This document shows, piece after piece, positions 15,681 through 23,022 of a stretch of DNA of 33,486 nt. Below the pieces are notes generated by a model that was not told the origin of the DNA, ran no database searches, and saw only the letters and a program-made list of their open reading frames with translations. Origin of the DNA: an uncultured Nitrosomonadales bacterium (GTDB lineage: Bacteria > Pseudomonadota > Gammaproteobacteria > Burkholderiales > Gallionellaceae); NCBI GenBank assembly GCA_903915035.1, contig CAIWRI010000069.1:1-33486 (forward strand). The letters run 5' to 3'. Every line of letters begins with the position of its first letter. Positions within the stretch are counted from its first letter, which is position 1. Made by a program: the position numbers and the translations under genes.

Positions 15681-16709
15681 ATGAATCAGCAAGCGGTGGA
15701 AATCGTGAGAGTCCGTGCCAACGATAGCGACAATGTATTACCTGAACCCAGCGATGAATTTGTTCTGACACCCTACGTTCAGGAGTTATCCGATCGTGCC
15801 CTGACTTATCTGCAAGCCGGTTACGCGGTGCACTTTTCAGGTCCTGCTGGTATAGGTAAGACTACATTGGCTTTCCATGTGGCTGCTCAGTTGGGGCGCT
15901 CGGTCAGTCTGATTCATGGCGATGATGAGTTTGGAAGTTCTGATTTAATCGGCCGCGAGTCTGGGGTGCGTCGTCACAGACTGGTTGATAATTATCTTCA
16001 CAATGTGTTGAAAACAGAGGAAGAAGTGAATAGTATGTGGGCGGACAATCGTCTTACCACTGCCTGCCAGAACGGCGAAACGCTTATTTACGATGAGTTT
16101 ACCCGCTCACGTCCTGAGGCAAATAATGCACTGTTGAGTATTTTGTCAGAAGGAATTCTAAATATTCCCAAAATGCGAAATTCAGGTGAAGGTTACATGG
16201 GCGTACATCCCGAATTCCGCGCAATTTTTACTTCCAACCCTGAAGAATATGCCGGCACGCATAAAACACAGGATGCCTTGATGGATCGGATGATTACTAT
16301 CAAGATGGGGCATTATGATCGGGAAACCGAGATCAGCATCACAGTAGCCAAGACGGGGATTGATCTGTCAGATGCCACCAACATCGTTGACGTTGTGCGC
16401 GAGTTGCGCAATGTCGGGGTGAATAAGCAGCGCCCGACGATACGTGCTTGTATCGCCATTGCCCGTGTCCTGGTAATTCGTGCCGGTCATGCAAAATGGG
16501 ATGATCCCGTTTTTCAATGGGTCACAAGGGATGTCTTGAGCGTAGAGATGGCGAAGGTCACGCGTGGCGGCGAACCTATCATGGTTCAATCGTTAGGTGA
16601 TGTTATCCAAAGGGTATGCGGCGATGCGCGTAAGGCGCAAAAAAAATCGGTTGACGAAGCTTCTGATTTCAGAGCCTTGGCAAGCGAACTGGTGGGAGTA
16701 AGGTCATGA
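15681..16709 (+). CDS. gvpN: GvpN AAA+ ATPase
   Basis: A 342-residue MoxR-type AAA+ protein. Walker A is GPAGIGKTT (54-62), Walker B is LIYDEF with D138/E139, and it is followed by the family block TRSRPEANNALLSILSEG. A sensor-1-like IFTSNPEEYAG segment comes later. GvpN is a conserved gas vesicle accessory ATPase that promotes vesicle growth from small bicones. The start at ATG 15681 follows AAAGG at 15668-15672; longer open frame upstream overlaps the preceding gene and is not used. The stop overlaps the next start by 4 bp. Confidence 0.95.
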   Translation: MNQQAVEIVRVRANDSDNVLPEPSDEFVLTPYVQELSDRALTYLQAGYAVHFSGPAGIGKTTLAFHVAAQLGRSVSLIHGDDEFGSSDLIGRESGVRRHRLVDNYLHNVLKTEEEVNSMWADNRLTTACQNGETLIYDEFTRSRPEANNALLSILSEGILNIPKMRNSGEGYMGVHPEFRAIFTSNPEEYAGTHKTQDALMDRMITIKMGHYDRETEISITVAKTGIDLSDATNIVDVVRELRNVGVNKQRPTIRACIAIARVLVIRAGHAKWDDPVFQWVTRDVLSVEMAKVTRGGEPIMVQSLGDVIQRVCGDARKAQKKSVDEASDFRALASELVGVRS

Positions 16710-17014
16710 GCACCAAAAACAGACCCAGAGGATTGGAGAGTATTCGCTCGATTTCAGGTTTGGTGACTGAGGCGACACATCCTCACCGGAAATTTTTGAA
16801 GTTGGCTATACTTGCGATGGAGGAGGCGCGTCGTGGCAAGGAAAAAGCAAGCGCACAGGCTCGAATCGATAATATCGACGAACGACTTGTTGAAATCAGG
16901 GCTGAATCAGGAGCCTTGCTCGACGTCTGTAATGAGATTATTAATGTCGCAACTGACACAGCATCGCAAAATGATACTAAACAGACTAAACGTGGCTTCA
17001 CACTGAGGTATTGA
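16706..17014 (+). CDS. gvpV: GvpV-like gas vesicle accessory protein
   Basis: A 102-residue protein, coupled to gvpN by ATGA. It begins with a basic segment (RPRGLESIRSISGLV) and continues with a long helix containing EEARRGKEKASAQARIDNID, then RLVEIRAES. This layout, a short SIRS-type N-terminus then an ARR-KEK-A-A-RI-NID-R--EI helix, is what I recall for GvpV proteins encoded next to gvpN in cyanobacteria and Serratia. The precise function is not established. Confidence 0.7.
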   Translation: MSTKNRPRGLESIRSISGLVTEATHPHRKFLKLAILAMEEARRGKEKASAQARIDNIDERLVEIRAESGALLDVCNEIINVATDTASQNDTKQTKRGFTLRY

Positions 17015-17016
17015 AC

Positions 17017-17193
17017 ATGATCATCCTGAAGTATAAAAAACAACTACGCACCAGCAAGGATATCGCTGGCTTCCACCGGTGTTTACAAGCGACAGGCTTG
17101 CCTCTGGCTGTAGTGCAGCGCAGGTGTGGTGTTATGCCTGCTTTGCGGTTGAGCAGGAAACGAAAAAAGTTGTCTGAGCTGTTTGGTTTGTAG
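17017..17193 (+). CDS. Small basic protein of unknown function
   Basis: A 58-residue open frame starting MIILKYKKQLRTSKD, 2 bp after the gvpV-like stop. It has 13 or more Lys/Arg, two Cys and no recognised domain. It could be a real operon member or a chance ORF: there is no good ribosome-binding site other than GAGG at about 17005-17008, and codon use gives no clear verdict. Confidence 0.4.
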   Translation: MIILKYKKQLRTSKDIAGFHRCLQATGLPLAVVQRRCGVMPALRLSRKRKKLSELFGL

Positions 17194-17271
17194 TGTATGC
17201 TCGCCATTTAACGTGAAACTCGCGTAGCGATTTTTCTTTTTCATCTCCCTCAGAGGTCGTTGGGATTGTGA

Positions 17272-17291
17272 AAAGTGAGCGGTTTCACTTT
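17272..17291 (+). other. Hairpin upstream of gvpF
   Basis: AAAGTGA (17272-17278) and TCACTTT (17285-17291) form a 7-bp stem. It overlaps the candidate -35 box of the next promoter, so it may be a regulator site rather than an RNA structure. Confidence 0.35.
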
Positions 17292-17319
17292 GGCTGGTTT
17301 CAGGGTGTATCGCTATAGT
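17290..17319 (+). promoter_or_regulatory. Candidate sigma-70 promoter before gvpF
   Basis: TTGGCT (17290-17295), an 18-bp spacer and TATAGT (17314-17319), followed by AAGGA and the gvpF start. It could give the assembly genes a basal supply independent of sigma-54. The match is moderate. Confidence 0.35.
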
Positions 17320-17336
17320 AAATAAAGGAAATAAAA

Positions 17337-18098
17337 ATGACCATGGGCAAATACATCTACGCAGTAATTGATGTGGTGGGTGACAAAATCTATGATGAGC
17401 CATGTGGCCTCAATGGTGCTGTTCTGCATACAATTTCCTGTGGCCAAATCACTGCGGTTGTGAGCGATTTGGTGGATAAAAGGATACGTCCGGAGCGTAA
17501 AAATCTGGCGGCGCATAATTCTGTAATCAAACATTTGATGGGGGAAGTTCCCAGTCTTCTTCCCGTAAAATTTGGAACACTTGCCAATAGCGCTGAGGCC
17601 GTTAGGGAGTTGCTCCGGGAAAATAATGACACGTTGGTCGCAGAATTGGACAAGGTACGCGGACGCGTCGAAATGGGTCTGCATGTAAAACTGGACGTAG
17701 CGAATGTTTTTGAATACATGGTGAATAGTCAGCCTGAACTGGGTGCTTTGCGTGATCGCGTGTACGGGCGGCAGCGCGGGCCCACACAGATGGATCAGAT
17801 TGAACTGGGTAGCATGTTCGACCGTTTACTCAGTAAGGAGCGTGAACGTTACACTGATGCGGTGATCGCGGTACTGGGTATTCGTTGTGCTGACATTAAG
17901 CAGAATCCGCCCAGAGACGGAGAGGTAATGAACTTGGCTTGTCTGGTCGACCGCGATGCACAGCAAGCATTCGAGGATGGTGTTTGCGAAGCCGCCAATC
18001 TGTTTGATAGTAATTTCTCCTTTGATTTTAACGGACCTTGGGCACCACATAATTTTGTCGACGTCAATTTGACTGAGGCATCCTATGTTTCTGCTTGA
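17337..18098 (+). CDS. gvpF: GvpF/GvpL family gas vesicle protein
   Basis: A 253-residue GvpL/GvpF family protein: KYIYAVIDVV at the N-terminus, LLPVKFGTLAN at about 78-88, a helical middle, and GPWAPHNFVDVNL near the end. It is the third family member in the locus and the one next to gvpG, the most common arrangement across gas vesicle clusters. AAGGA (17325-17329) supports the ATG at 17337. It overlaps gvpG by 14 bp. Role: assembly factor binding GvpA. Confidence 0.93.
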   Translation: MTMGKYIYAVIDVVGDKIYDEPCGLNGAVLHTISCGQITAVVSDLVDKRIRPERKNLAAHNSVIKHLMGEVPSLLPVKFGTLANSAEAVRELLRENNDTLVAELDKVRGRVEMGLHVKLDVANVFEYMVNSQPELGALRDRVYGRQRGPTQMDQIELGSMFDRLLSKERERYTDAVIAVLGIRCADIKQNPPRDGEVMNLACLVDRDAQQAFEDGVCEAANLFDSNFSFDFNGPWAPHNFVDVNLTEASYVSA

Positions 18099-18348
18099 TA
18101 AGTTACTTACCGCACCGCTTTTGTGGATAGCACGGGAAATTAACGACGCAGTCCAAAAGGAAAAGGTAGAAGAGTCTGAAGCAATAACCCGATCGCTCAG
18201 CGAGTTGTACATGAGACTTGAGACTGGTGAGATTACTGAACAGGAATTTGAGCTTGAGGAAACCCGGTTGCTCGATAGGCTTGATGCTATCGAGTTACGC
18301 AATAAGGCTGATGAGGATACTAATGAATCATCCATACAACATCATTAG
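18085..18348 (+). CDS. gvpG: Gas vesicle protein GvpG
   Basis: An 87-residue GvpG. The hydrophobic N-terminus (FLLDKLLTAPLLWIAREI) and the following acidic helix (LSELYMRLETGEITEQEFE, then LLDRLDAIE) are family hallmarks. GvpG is an essential minor assembly protein, usually encoded beside gvpF as here. It starts inside the gvpF coding region, which implies translational coupling. Confidence 0.93.
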   Translation: MFLLDKLLTAPLLWIAREINDAVQKEKVEESEAITRSLSELYMRLETGEITEQEFELEETRLLDRLDAIELRNKADEDTNESSIQHH

Positions 18349-18380
18349 GCTGGATATTTTGCTTTACTGAAAGAAATCAA

Positions 18381-20357
18381 ATGAAGGCGGGAGATCGTAC
18401 TTTAACGCAGGCAGAACCCGCCTTTTTGAGTGATGATGCACTGCGTCTGTTGCTATTCGGTGGCAAGGGTGGGGTGGGGAAAACGACCTGTGCCGCAGCC
18501 ACAGCCCTTCGTCTGGCTCAACAACATCCGGAGCGCCTCTTTTTGCTGGTATCGACTGATCCTGCACATTCCTTGCTTGATTGTTTCAATGGTTCCTCAC
18601 CGCCCGATAATCTGACTTTGTGTGAGATTGATCCGCAGGATAGTCTGAAGCGATTCAAAGCGGGTCATGAGGAACATTTGCGCGATATCGCACTACGCGG
18701 AACTTTTCTGGATGAAGCCGATGTAACACGATTTTTGGATATTTCCATGCCTGGCCTGGATGAAATCATGGCGCTTCTGGAAATAGCGAACTGGGTAAAT
18801 CAGAACCGTTACGCTTGCATTGTGGTGGACACAGCTCCGGCCGGACATACGCTCCGCTTGCTAGGACTTCCCGAAATCATGCGCCAGTGGGTGCAGATAC
18901 TTGATGCAATGCTTGCAAAACACAGGTATCTGGTCGAGCTTTACCGGGGCGCATACATTAAAGATGCAGCGGACCTGTATTTAGAACAAACCATGGCCGA
19001 CCTGACTCACTTGAATACGCTGTTGCAATCATCTGAAAGCTGTCGCTTCATACCTGTTATGACCGCTGAGTTTATGAGTATTTCAGTGACACGGCAAATG
19101 CTTGTCGAGCTTGAGCAGTTAGCACTTCCCGTGCATGAGCTGATTATTAATCGTCTGCGCACGGAGCAGAAAACATGCGCTTTGTGCTGCGACTCATTCG
19201 CCAGACAAACCGTTGCAATTGTAAAGTTGAAGTCGATCTTTTTAAATTACAGCTTGTGGGGGCTGCCGCTTTTTCTTGATGAAATGCAGGGCGCTAAGCG
19301 CCTGTCGAGGCTGTGGCAGGCCACGCTGCCGCTGGAGCAGGAAAATGGAAAGAGTAACTTATTCTCAATGAATGCCGTGCAGAATAATCATAATATTCAG
19401 TATTCAGCGGTTAGTAATCCCTGCCCGCGTCCTGCTGCTTCGATGAAACTTATCTTGTTCGCTGGCAAAGGCGGTGTGGGCAAGACATCCCTGGCATGCG
19501 CCTCAGCGCTGCATTTTGCAAAAACAGAGGGAGAGAAGGAAATTATGCTTTTCTCAATCGATCCGGCGAATTCGCTGGCAACATGCCTGGGTATTGAGGT
19601 CGGTTCAAAAGAAGTTAGGGTGGTGCCGGGGTTGACTGTGATCGAGATGGATGCTCAGGCCGAGTACGCACGTTTAAAGCAGAATTATGCAGACGAATTG
19701 AGGCTCGTACTTGATCGTCATGCCGGGCAGGGCCAGGCAGGGGCTGAACTCACCTTTGATCGTGAGGTTATGGAACGTATTCTGGATATGGCACCTCCGG
19801 GCCTGGACGAAGTATTGGCACTCACCAGAGTCGTGGGTTTGATGGAGAGTGGACAATATGATCTGTTTATCCTGGATACTGCTCCTACGGGGCATCTGTT
19901 GCGTTTTTTAGAAATGCCGGAACTGATTGAGCGATGGCTTAAAACCTTCTTCGCGCTGTTTTTGAAATATCGCGAGATATTTTGGTTGCCCAAAGTTTCT
20001 CAGATGATGATTGACCTTTCCAGACAGTTGAAGCTGTTCCGGCGTGTGCTTATTGACGCACGGCAAGCGATGCTGGTGGCCGTCACGATTCCCTCTGAAA
20101 TGGCATTGGCTGAAACAAAGGATTTGCTGATTGCTTGTAAGCGGTTAGGCGTGACTGTACCAACCCTGATGGTGAACATGGTTACGCCATCCTCTTCTTG
20201 TCCTGTCTGTTCTGTATTACACAGCACAGAGCAACGGGTGCTCGGGAAATATGACGTAAATTTTCCAGATAGCCACAGGACTGTGGTATTTAGCCGGAAA
20301 GAGCCACGCGGAATCGACAGTTTACGTGCTTTGGGCTGTGCAATGTACGCAGTGTAG
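18381..20357 (+). CDS. Tandem Get3/ArsA-type ATPase with a CxxC motif in each half
   Basis: A 658-residue protein made of two homologous SIMIBI-class ATPase halves. Half 1 has GGKGGVGKTT (27-36), STDPAHS and DTAPAGHTLRLL. Half 2 has AGKGGVGKTS (361-370), SIDPANS and DTAPTGHLLRFL. Both keep the deviant Walker A lysine and the switch residues. Each half also has a C-terminal CxxC: C266/C269 (CALCC) and C607/C610 (CPVC). In Get3 a CxxC pair from each subunit binds the zinc that holds the dimer, so this looks like a single-chain Get3 pseudodimer rather than an arsenite pump ATPase. No arsB, arsR or arsD neighbour is present. Position between gvpG and the minor shell genes suggests it chaperones hydrophobic Gvp proteins. 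The ribosome-binding site is weak. Confidence 0.88.
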   Translation: MKAGDRTLTQAEPAFLSDDALRLLLFGGKGGVGKTTCAAATALRLAQQHPERLFLLVSTDPAHSLLDCFNGSSPPDNLTLCEIDPQDSLKRFKAGHEEHLRDIALRGTFLDEADVTRFLDISMPGLDEIMALLEIANWVNQNRYACIVVDTAPAGHTLRLLGLPEIMRQWVQILDAMLAKHRYLVELYRGAYIKDAADLYLEQTMADLTHLNTLLQSSESCRFIPVMTAEFMSISVTRQMLVELEQLALPVHELIINRLRTEQKTCALCCDSFARQTVAIVKLKSIFLNYSLWGLPLFLDEMQGAKRLSRLWQATLPLEQENGKSNLFSMNAVQNNHNIQYSAVSNPCPRPAASMKLILFAGKGGVGKTSLACASALHFAKTEGEKEIMLFSIDPANSLATCLGIEVGSKEVRVVPGLTVIEMDAQAEYARLKQNYADELRLVLDRHAGQGQAGAELTFDREVMERILDMAPPGLDEVLALTRVVGLMESGQYDLFILDTAPTGHLLRFLEMPELIERWLKTFFALFLKYREIFWLPKVSQMMIDLSRQLKLFRRVLIDARQAMLVAVTIPSEMALAETKDLLIACKRLGVTVPTLMVNMVTPSSSCPVCSVLHSTEQRVLGKYDVNFPDSHRTVVFSRKEPRGIDSLRALGCAMYAV

Positions 20358-20375
20358 TAAATGTGAATAGCTAGA

Positions 20376-20386
20376 TGCTATATAAT
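20376..20386 (+). promoter_or_regulatory. Candidate -10 region before the TPR-gvpS-gvpK-gvpJ genes
   Basis: TGCTATATAAT contains TATAAT (20381-20386) preceded by a TG that could act as an extended -10. No clear -35 box is seen. A palindrome CGAGTACTCG (20397-20406) lies just downstream at the expected start of transcription and could be an operator. Confidence 0.35.
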
Positions 20387-20420
20387 TAAACCAGTACGAG
20401 TACTCGCGGAGTATCTGAAA

Positions 20421-20699
20421 ATGGAAAATATCATGATGGAATCCGGCAATGACTGCCCCGTAGTGAAAACCAGGCGATCATTGACAGAACGGCTGTTTGA
20501 CATGGCTAATCAATATCGCAAAGAAGGGAATTTCCGGCAGGCTGCTGAAATGTACTGGACGCTTGTGGAGGCTCATGCTGGTACGAAGCAGGCGGGCGAG
20601 GCTCGTGTGGTATTGTTGGAAATAGCCGACGAGTATGAATGTAATAATGCAAGGCGAATGGCGCGGAGTATCTACGAAAGACTAATGTCTCTTGAATGA
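20421..20699 (+). CDS. Small TPR-like helical protein
   Basis: A 92-residue protein. Residues 25-92 fit about two tetratricopeptide-like helical pairs: LFDMANQYRKEGNFRQAAEMYWTLVEA, then ARVVLLEIADEYECNNARRMARSIYERL. TPR modules mediate protein-protein contacts, often with Hsp70-type chaperones. It sits between the Get3-like ATPase gene and the minor shell genes. GGAG at 20408-20411 precedes the ATG. It is not one of the widely conserved gvp genes I can name. Confidence 0.7.
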   Translation: MENIMMESGNDCPVVKTRRSLTERLFDMANQYRKEGNFRQAAEMYWTLVEAHAGTKQAGEARVVLLEIADEYECNNARRMARSIYERLMSLE

Positions 20700-20717
20700 T
20701 GACGCCACGAACGACAT

Positions 20718-20742
20718 GGGATACGCATATTAATCGTATCCC
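20718..20742 (+). other. Intercistronic hairpin
   Basis: GGGATACG (20718-20725) and CGTATCCC (20735-20742) form a perfect 8-bp stem with a 9-nt loop between the TPR gene and the gvpS-like gene. Without a T-run it is more likely an mRNA processing or stability element. Confidence 0.5.
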
Positions 20743-20764
20743 GGAAAGATGAAAAGGAATGGTG

Positions 20765-20980
20765 ATGGGATATTCTGAAAGTGAAGGCGTTTCGTTGTGC
20801 GACTTGTTGGATAGGGTGTTGAATATGGGTGTGGTCGCGACAGGCGATATCGTCATTTCGGTGGCTGGCGTGGATCTGATTTATATAAACCTGCAACTTC
20901 TGCTAAGCTCGGTTGAAACCGCGCTCGATGGTGGCATGCTGTTTAAGCCAAAGACTGAATCCTTACCGGTGGCGCTATGA
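20765..20980 (+). CDS. gvpS: GvpA-family minor protein (GvpS/GvpJ-like)
   Basis: A 71-residue GvpA paralogue: VSLCDLLDRVLNMGVVATGDI, then VAGVDLIYINLQLLLSSVE. The core follows the GvpA fold (LLDRVL--G-V), but ID and W residues of true GvpA are replaced and the C-terminus differs. It is therefore a minor shell or nucleation component of the GvpJ/M/S group (gvpA2-type in Serratia) rather than the main wall protein. The ATG at 20765 was chosen because AAGGA (20754-20758) lies 6 bp before it; in-frame ATG 20759 would overlap that site. It overlaps gvpK by 4 bp. Confidence 0.85.
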   Translation: MGYSESEGVSLCDLLDRVLNMGVVATGDIVISVAGVDLIYINLQLLLSSVETALDGGMLFKPKTESLPVAL

Positions 20981-21297
20981 AAGAAACGATGGAATTTCTC
21001 TTCCCCTCCCCTGATGAGAAAACTGAAAAACGTCGCCCGCGCATTGAGCTTGATCCTGAGAAAGTTAAAAAAGGCTTGGGGCAGCTGGTGTTGACGCTGG
21101 TGGAATTGATTCGCCAGTTGCTTGAAAAGCAGGCGCTACGCAGGATTGAAGGTGGTTCATTGACAGAGCATGAAATTGAGATGCTTGGCTTAACTTTCCT
21201 TGAATTGAATGAACAAATGAAACGCTTGAAAAATGATTTCGGGTTGACCGATGAAGATTTGAATCTGGATCTGGGACCGCTTGGTAAATTGTTGTAA
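20977..21297 (+). CDS. gvpK: Gas vesicle protein GvpK
   Basis: A 106-residue GvpK: RIELDPEKVKKGLGQLVLTL, VELIRQLLEKQALRRIEGGSL, then a helix LGLTFLELNEQMKRLKNDFG and the end LNLDLGPLGKLL. This is the standard pattern of the family, including the DLGPLG tail. GvpK is an essential minor component conserved across gas vesicle clusters. It is translationally coupled to the gvpS-like gene upstream (ATGA) and 30 bp from gvpJ. Confidence 0.96.
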   Translation: MKETMEFLFPSPDEKTEKRRPRIELDPEKVKKGLGQLVLTLVELIRQLLEKQALRRIEGGSLTEHEIEMLGLTFLELNEQMKRLKNDFGLTDEDLNLDLGPLGKLL

Positions 21298-21327
21298 ATA
21301 AAGTCAGATTAAATGGGTAGATAGCAA

Positions 21328-21684
21328 ATGACGACAGGAACACAAAAAAGCATTACACATGGAACAGACTCATCAACTCTGGCTGATGTGCTGGAGCGCA
21401 TTCTGGACAAGGGAATGGTGATTGCGGGTGACATCAAAATCAATCTGGTGGATATTGAGTTGTTGACGATACAGATACGTCTGCTTATCTGCTCGGTAGA
21501 TAAGGCAAAAGAGATGGGTATCGACTGGTGGAGTACCAATCCCTACCTTAAACCGCTGCCTGTCCCCGAACAATCCCAGCTTGTAGAACTGAATGAACGT
21601 ATCGCATTGCTGGAAAAGACGCAACAAGATAATACTTCCTTGAAGGTAAAAGCAAAAAGATCCGGAACGCATAAGGTGCTGTGA
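21328..21684 (+). CDS. gvpJ: GvpJ-type GvpA paralogue with coiled-coil tail
   Basis: A 118-residue protein. Residues 15-65 match the GvpA/GvpJ core: SSTLADVLERILDKGMVIAGD, IKINLVDIELLTIQIRLLI. Residues about 68-75 (MGIDWW) are typical of GvpJ, which carries IDWW after the core. The tail has a heptad-like LVELNERIALLEKTQQ helix and a basic end. GvpJ is a minor component implicated in vesicle shape and nucleation. This is the last recognisable gvp gene of the locus. Confidence 0.92.
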   Translation: MTTGTQKSITHGTDSSTLADVLERILDKGMVIAGDIKINLVDIELLTIQIRLLICSVDKAKEMGIDWWSTNPYLKPLPVPEQSQLVELNERIALLEKTQQDNTSLKVKAKRSGTHKVL

Positions 21685-21808
21685 ACAAAATTGCTGTCTG
21701 AGCGTAAGCTGGGATACGAAGCATGAATGAATAGCGGATGTTACGGTGTGTCAGGTTGATGTGCTGATTTTTAACGACAGCGAAAGTGTGCGCACAAAGC
21801 TACGCATA

Positions 21809-21841
21809 ACTTGAAATTTTACGGGCTGTATAACTTCAAGT
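21809..21841. promoter_or_regulatory. ACTTGAA-N19-TTCAAGT inverted repeat upstream of the ABC exporter
   Basis: A perfect 7-bp inverted repeat in the 200-bp gap between gvpJ and the exporter operon. A separate palindrome TGTGCGCACA lies at 21787-21796. Either could be a regulator site. No strong terminator for the gvp transcript is visible in this gap. Confidence 0.35.
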
Positions 21842-21884
21842 ATAAACTTAGTTGGGGTATCGGAGGTAAATAAGGAGACTTTTT

Positions 21885-23021
21885 TTGTTTGGCATCCTGA
21901 AAATCGCATTTAAGCTACTGGTCAACGATAAGGGGAAATTTGCCGCTTTGCTGGTGGGAATTACTTTCGCTGTTTTTCTGATGATCATGATGACTTCAAT
22001 GTTCGCCGGGATTCTGGCCAGATCCTCGTCTACTGTCACCAACATCGGTGCAAAAATGTGGGTTCTGGATCCCGCTGTCAATAACGTCTCCAGCAGCATC
22101 CCCATGCCGGATTATGTGCAGGACGCCGTCAGAAGCATCCCGGGGGTCAGATATGCGGTGCCGCTTTATTCGGGCGGCGCACAGGTCAAACTGAAAAGCG
22201 GAATTTATCAAGGGGTTACAGTCATCGGTCTGGATGATGCCACCTTGTTTGGCCGGCCTGATCTGATGCAGGGGAAAATTGAAGACATCTATGCGGAAAA
22301 CGGTTTCATCGTTGTCAATGATGCAGAATTCAAGAAGCTGGACAGTCCCAAAGTCGGCGATGAATTTGAGCTGAACGATCACCGCGGGGTGGTGGTTGGC
22401 ATTGCAAAAGCCAATACGTCAGGACTGTTTGGCGTACCCACGCTGTACACGACTTATCACAGAGCGATTACCTATATTCCGTCAACACGCTTTACCACTT
22501 CTTATATACTGGTTCAGCCGAAAAGCAGCAGCGATATTCCGCACATCAAGCTGGAAGTGCAAAAACTGGGTTATCAGGCGCTGACTGATGATGAATTTAT
22601 CCAGAAAATCTCGAATTTCTATATGTATCAGACCGGCCTTGGCATCAATGTGATGCTGATGACGGTGATCAGCTTTATTGTTGGCTTGTCTATTTCAGGG
22701 CAGACCTTTTATACTTTTATACTCGAAAATCTCGAAAAGTTCGGTGCCTTGAAAGCGATAGGCGCAAAAAGCCGTGAACTCATCTCAATGATCCTGTTTC
22801 AGGCGGGCTTTACTGCCTTTCTGGGCTACGGACTCGGTGTTGGTCTTGCCTCTTTGATTATCATGCTGGCTAAACTGAGATTACCTGATTATGCAGCCCA
22901 GATCACCAATATGAATCTTGGTATCGCGTTTATCATGGTGCTCATCATAGCGAGTATTTCAAGCTATATTGGTGTCAGAAAAGTGATCCGGATTGAACCT
23001 TTCGATATTTTCCGGGGCTGA
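21885..23021 (+). CDS. ABC exporter permease, FtsX/MacB (DevC-like) type
   Basis: A 378-residue permease beginning MFGILKIAFKLLVNDKGK at a TTG codon, with AAGGAG (21871-21876) 8 bp upstream. One transmembrane helix lies near residues 22-42, followed by a periplasmic domain of about 210 residues. Three more helices lie near 250-280, 300-335 and 345-370, ending in the typical FtsX-like tail (RKVIRIEPFDIFRG). This 1+3 helix plan is that of MacB/DevC-type mechanotransmitters, which drive substrates through an adaptor and an outer-membrane channel without moving them across the inner membrane. It is the first of four genes forming a complete tripartite system. The substrate is unknown; DevBCA relatives export glycolipids. 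Confidence 0.87.
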   Translation: MFGILKIAFKLLVNDKGKFAALLVGITFAVFLMIMMTSMFAGILARSSSTVTNIGAKMWVLDPAVNNVSSSIPMPDYVQDAVRSIPGVRYAVPLYSGGAQVKLKSGIYQGVTVIGLDDATLFGRPDLMQGKIEDIYAENGFIVVNDAEFKKLDSPKVGDEFELNDHRGVVVGIAKANTSGLFGVPTLYTTYHRAITYIPSTRFTTSYILVQPKSSSDIPHIKLEVQKLGYQALTDDEFIQKISNFYMYQTGLGINVMLMTVISFIVGLSISGQTFYTFILENLEKFGALKAIGAKSRELISMILFQAGFTAFLGYGLGVGLASLIIMLAKLRLPDYAAQITNMNLGIAFIMVLIIASISSYIGVRKVIRIEPFDIFRG

Positions 23022-23022
23022 C

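Noticed and set aside
18381-20357. Annotation as arsenite-pump ATPase ArsA
   Set aside because: No ars genes nearby. The CxxC in each half fits the Get3 zinc site, and the genomic setting is gas vesicle assembly.
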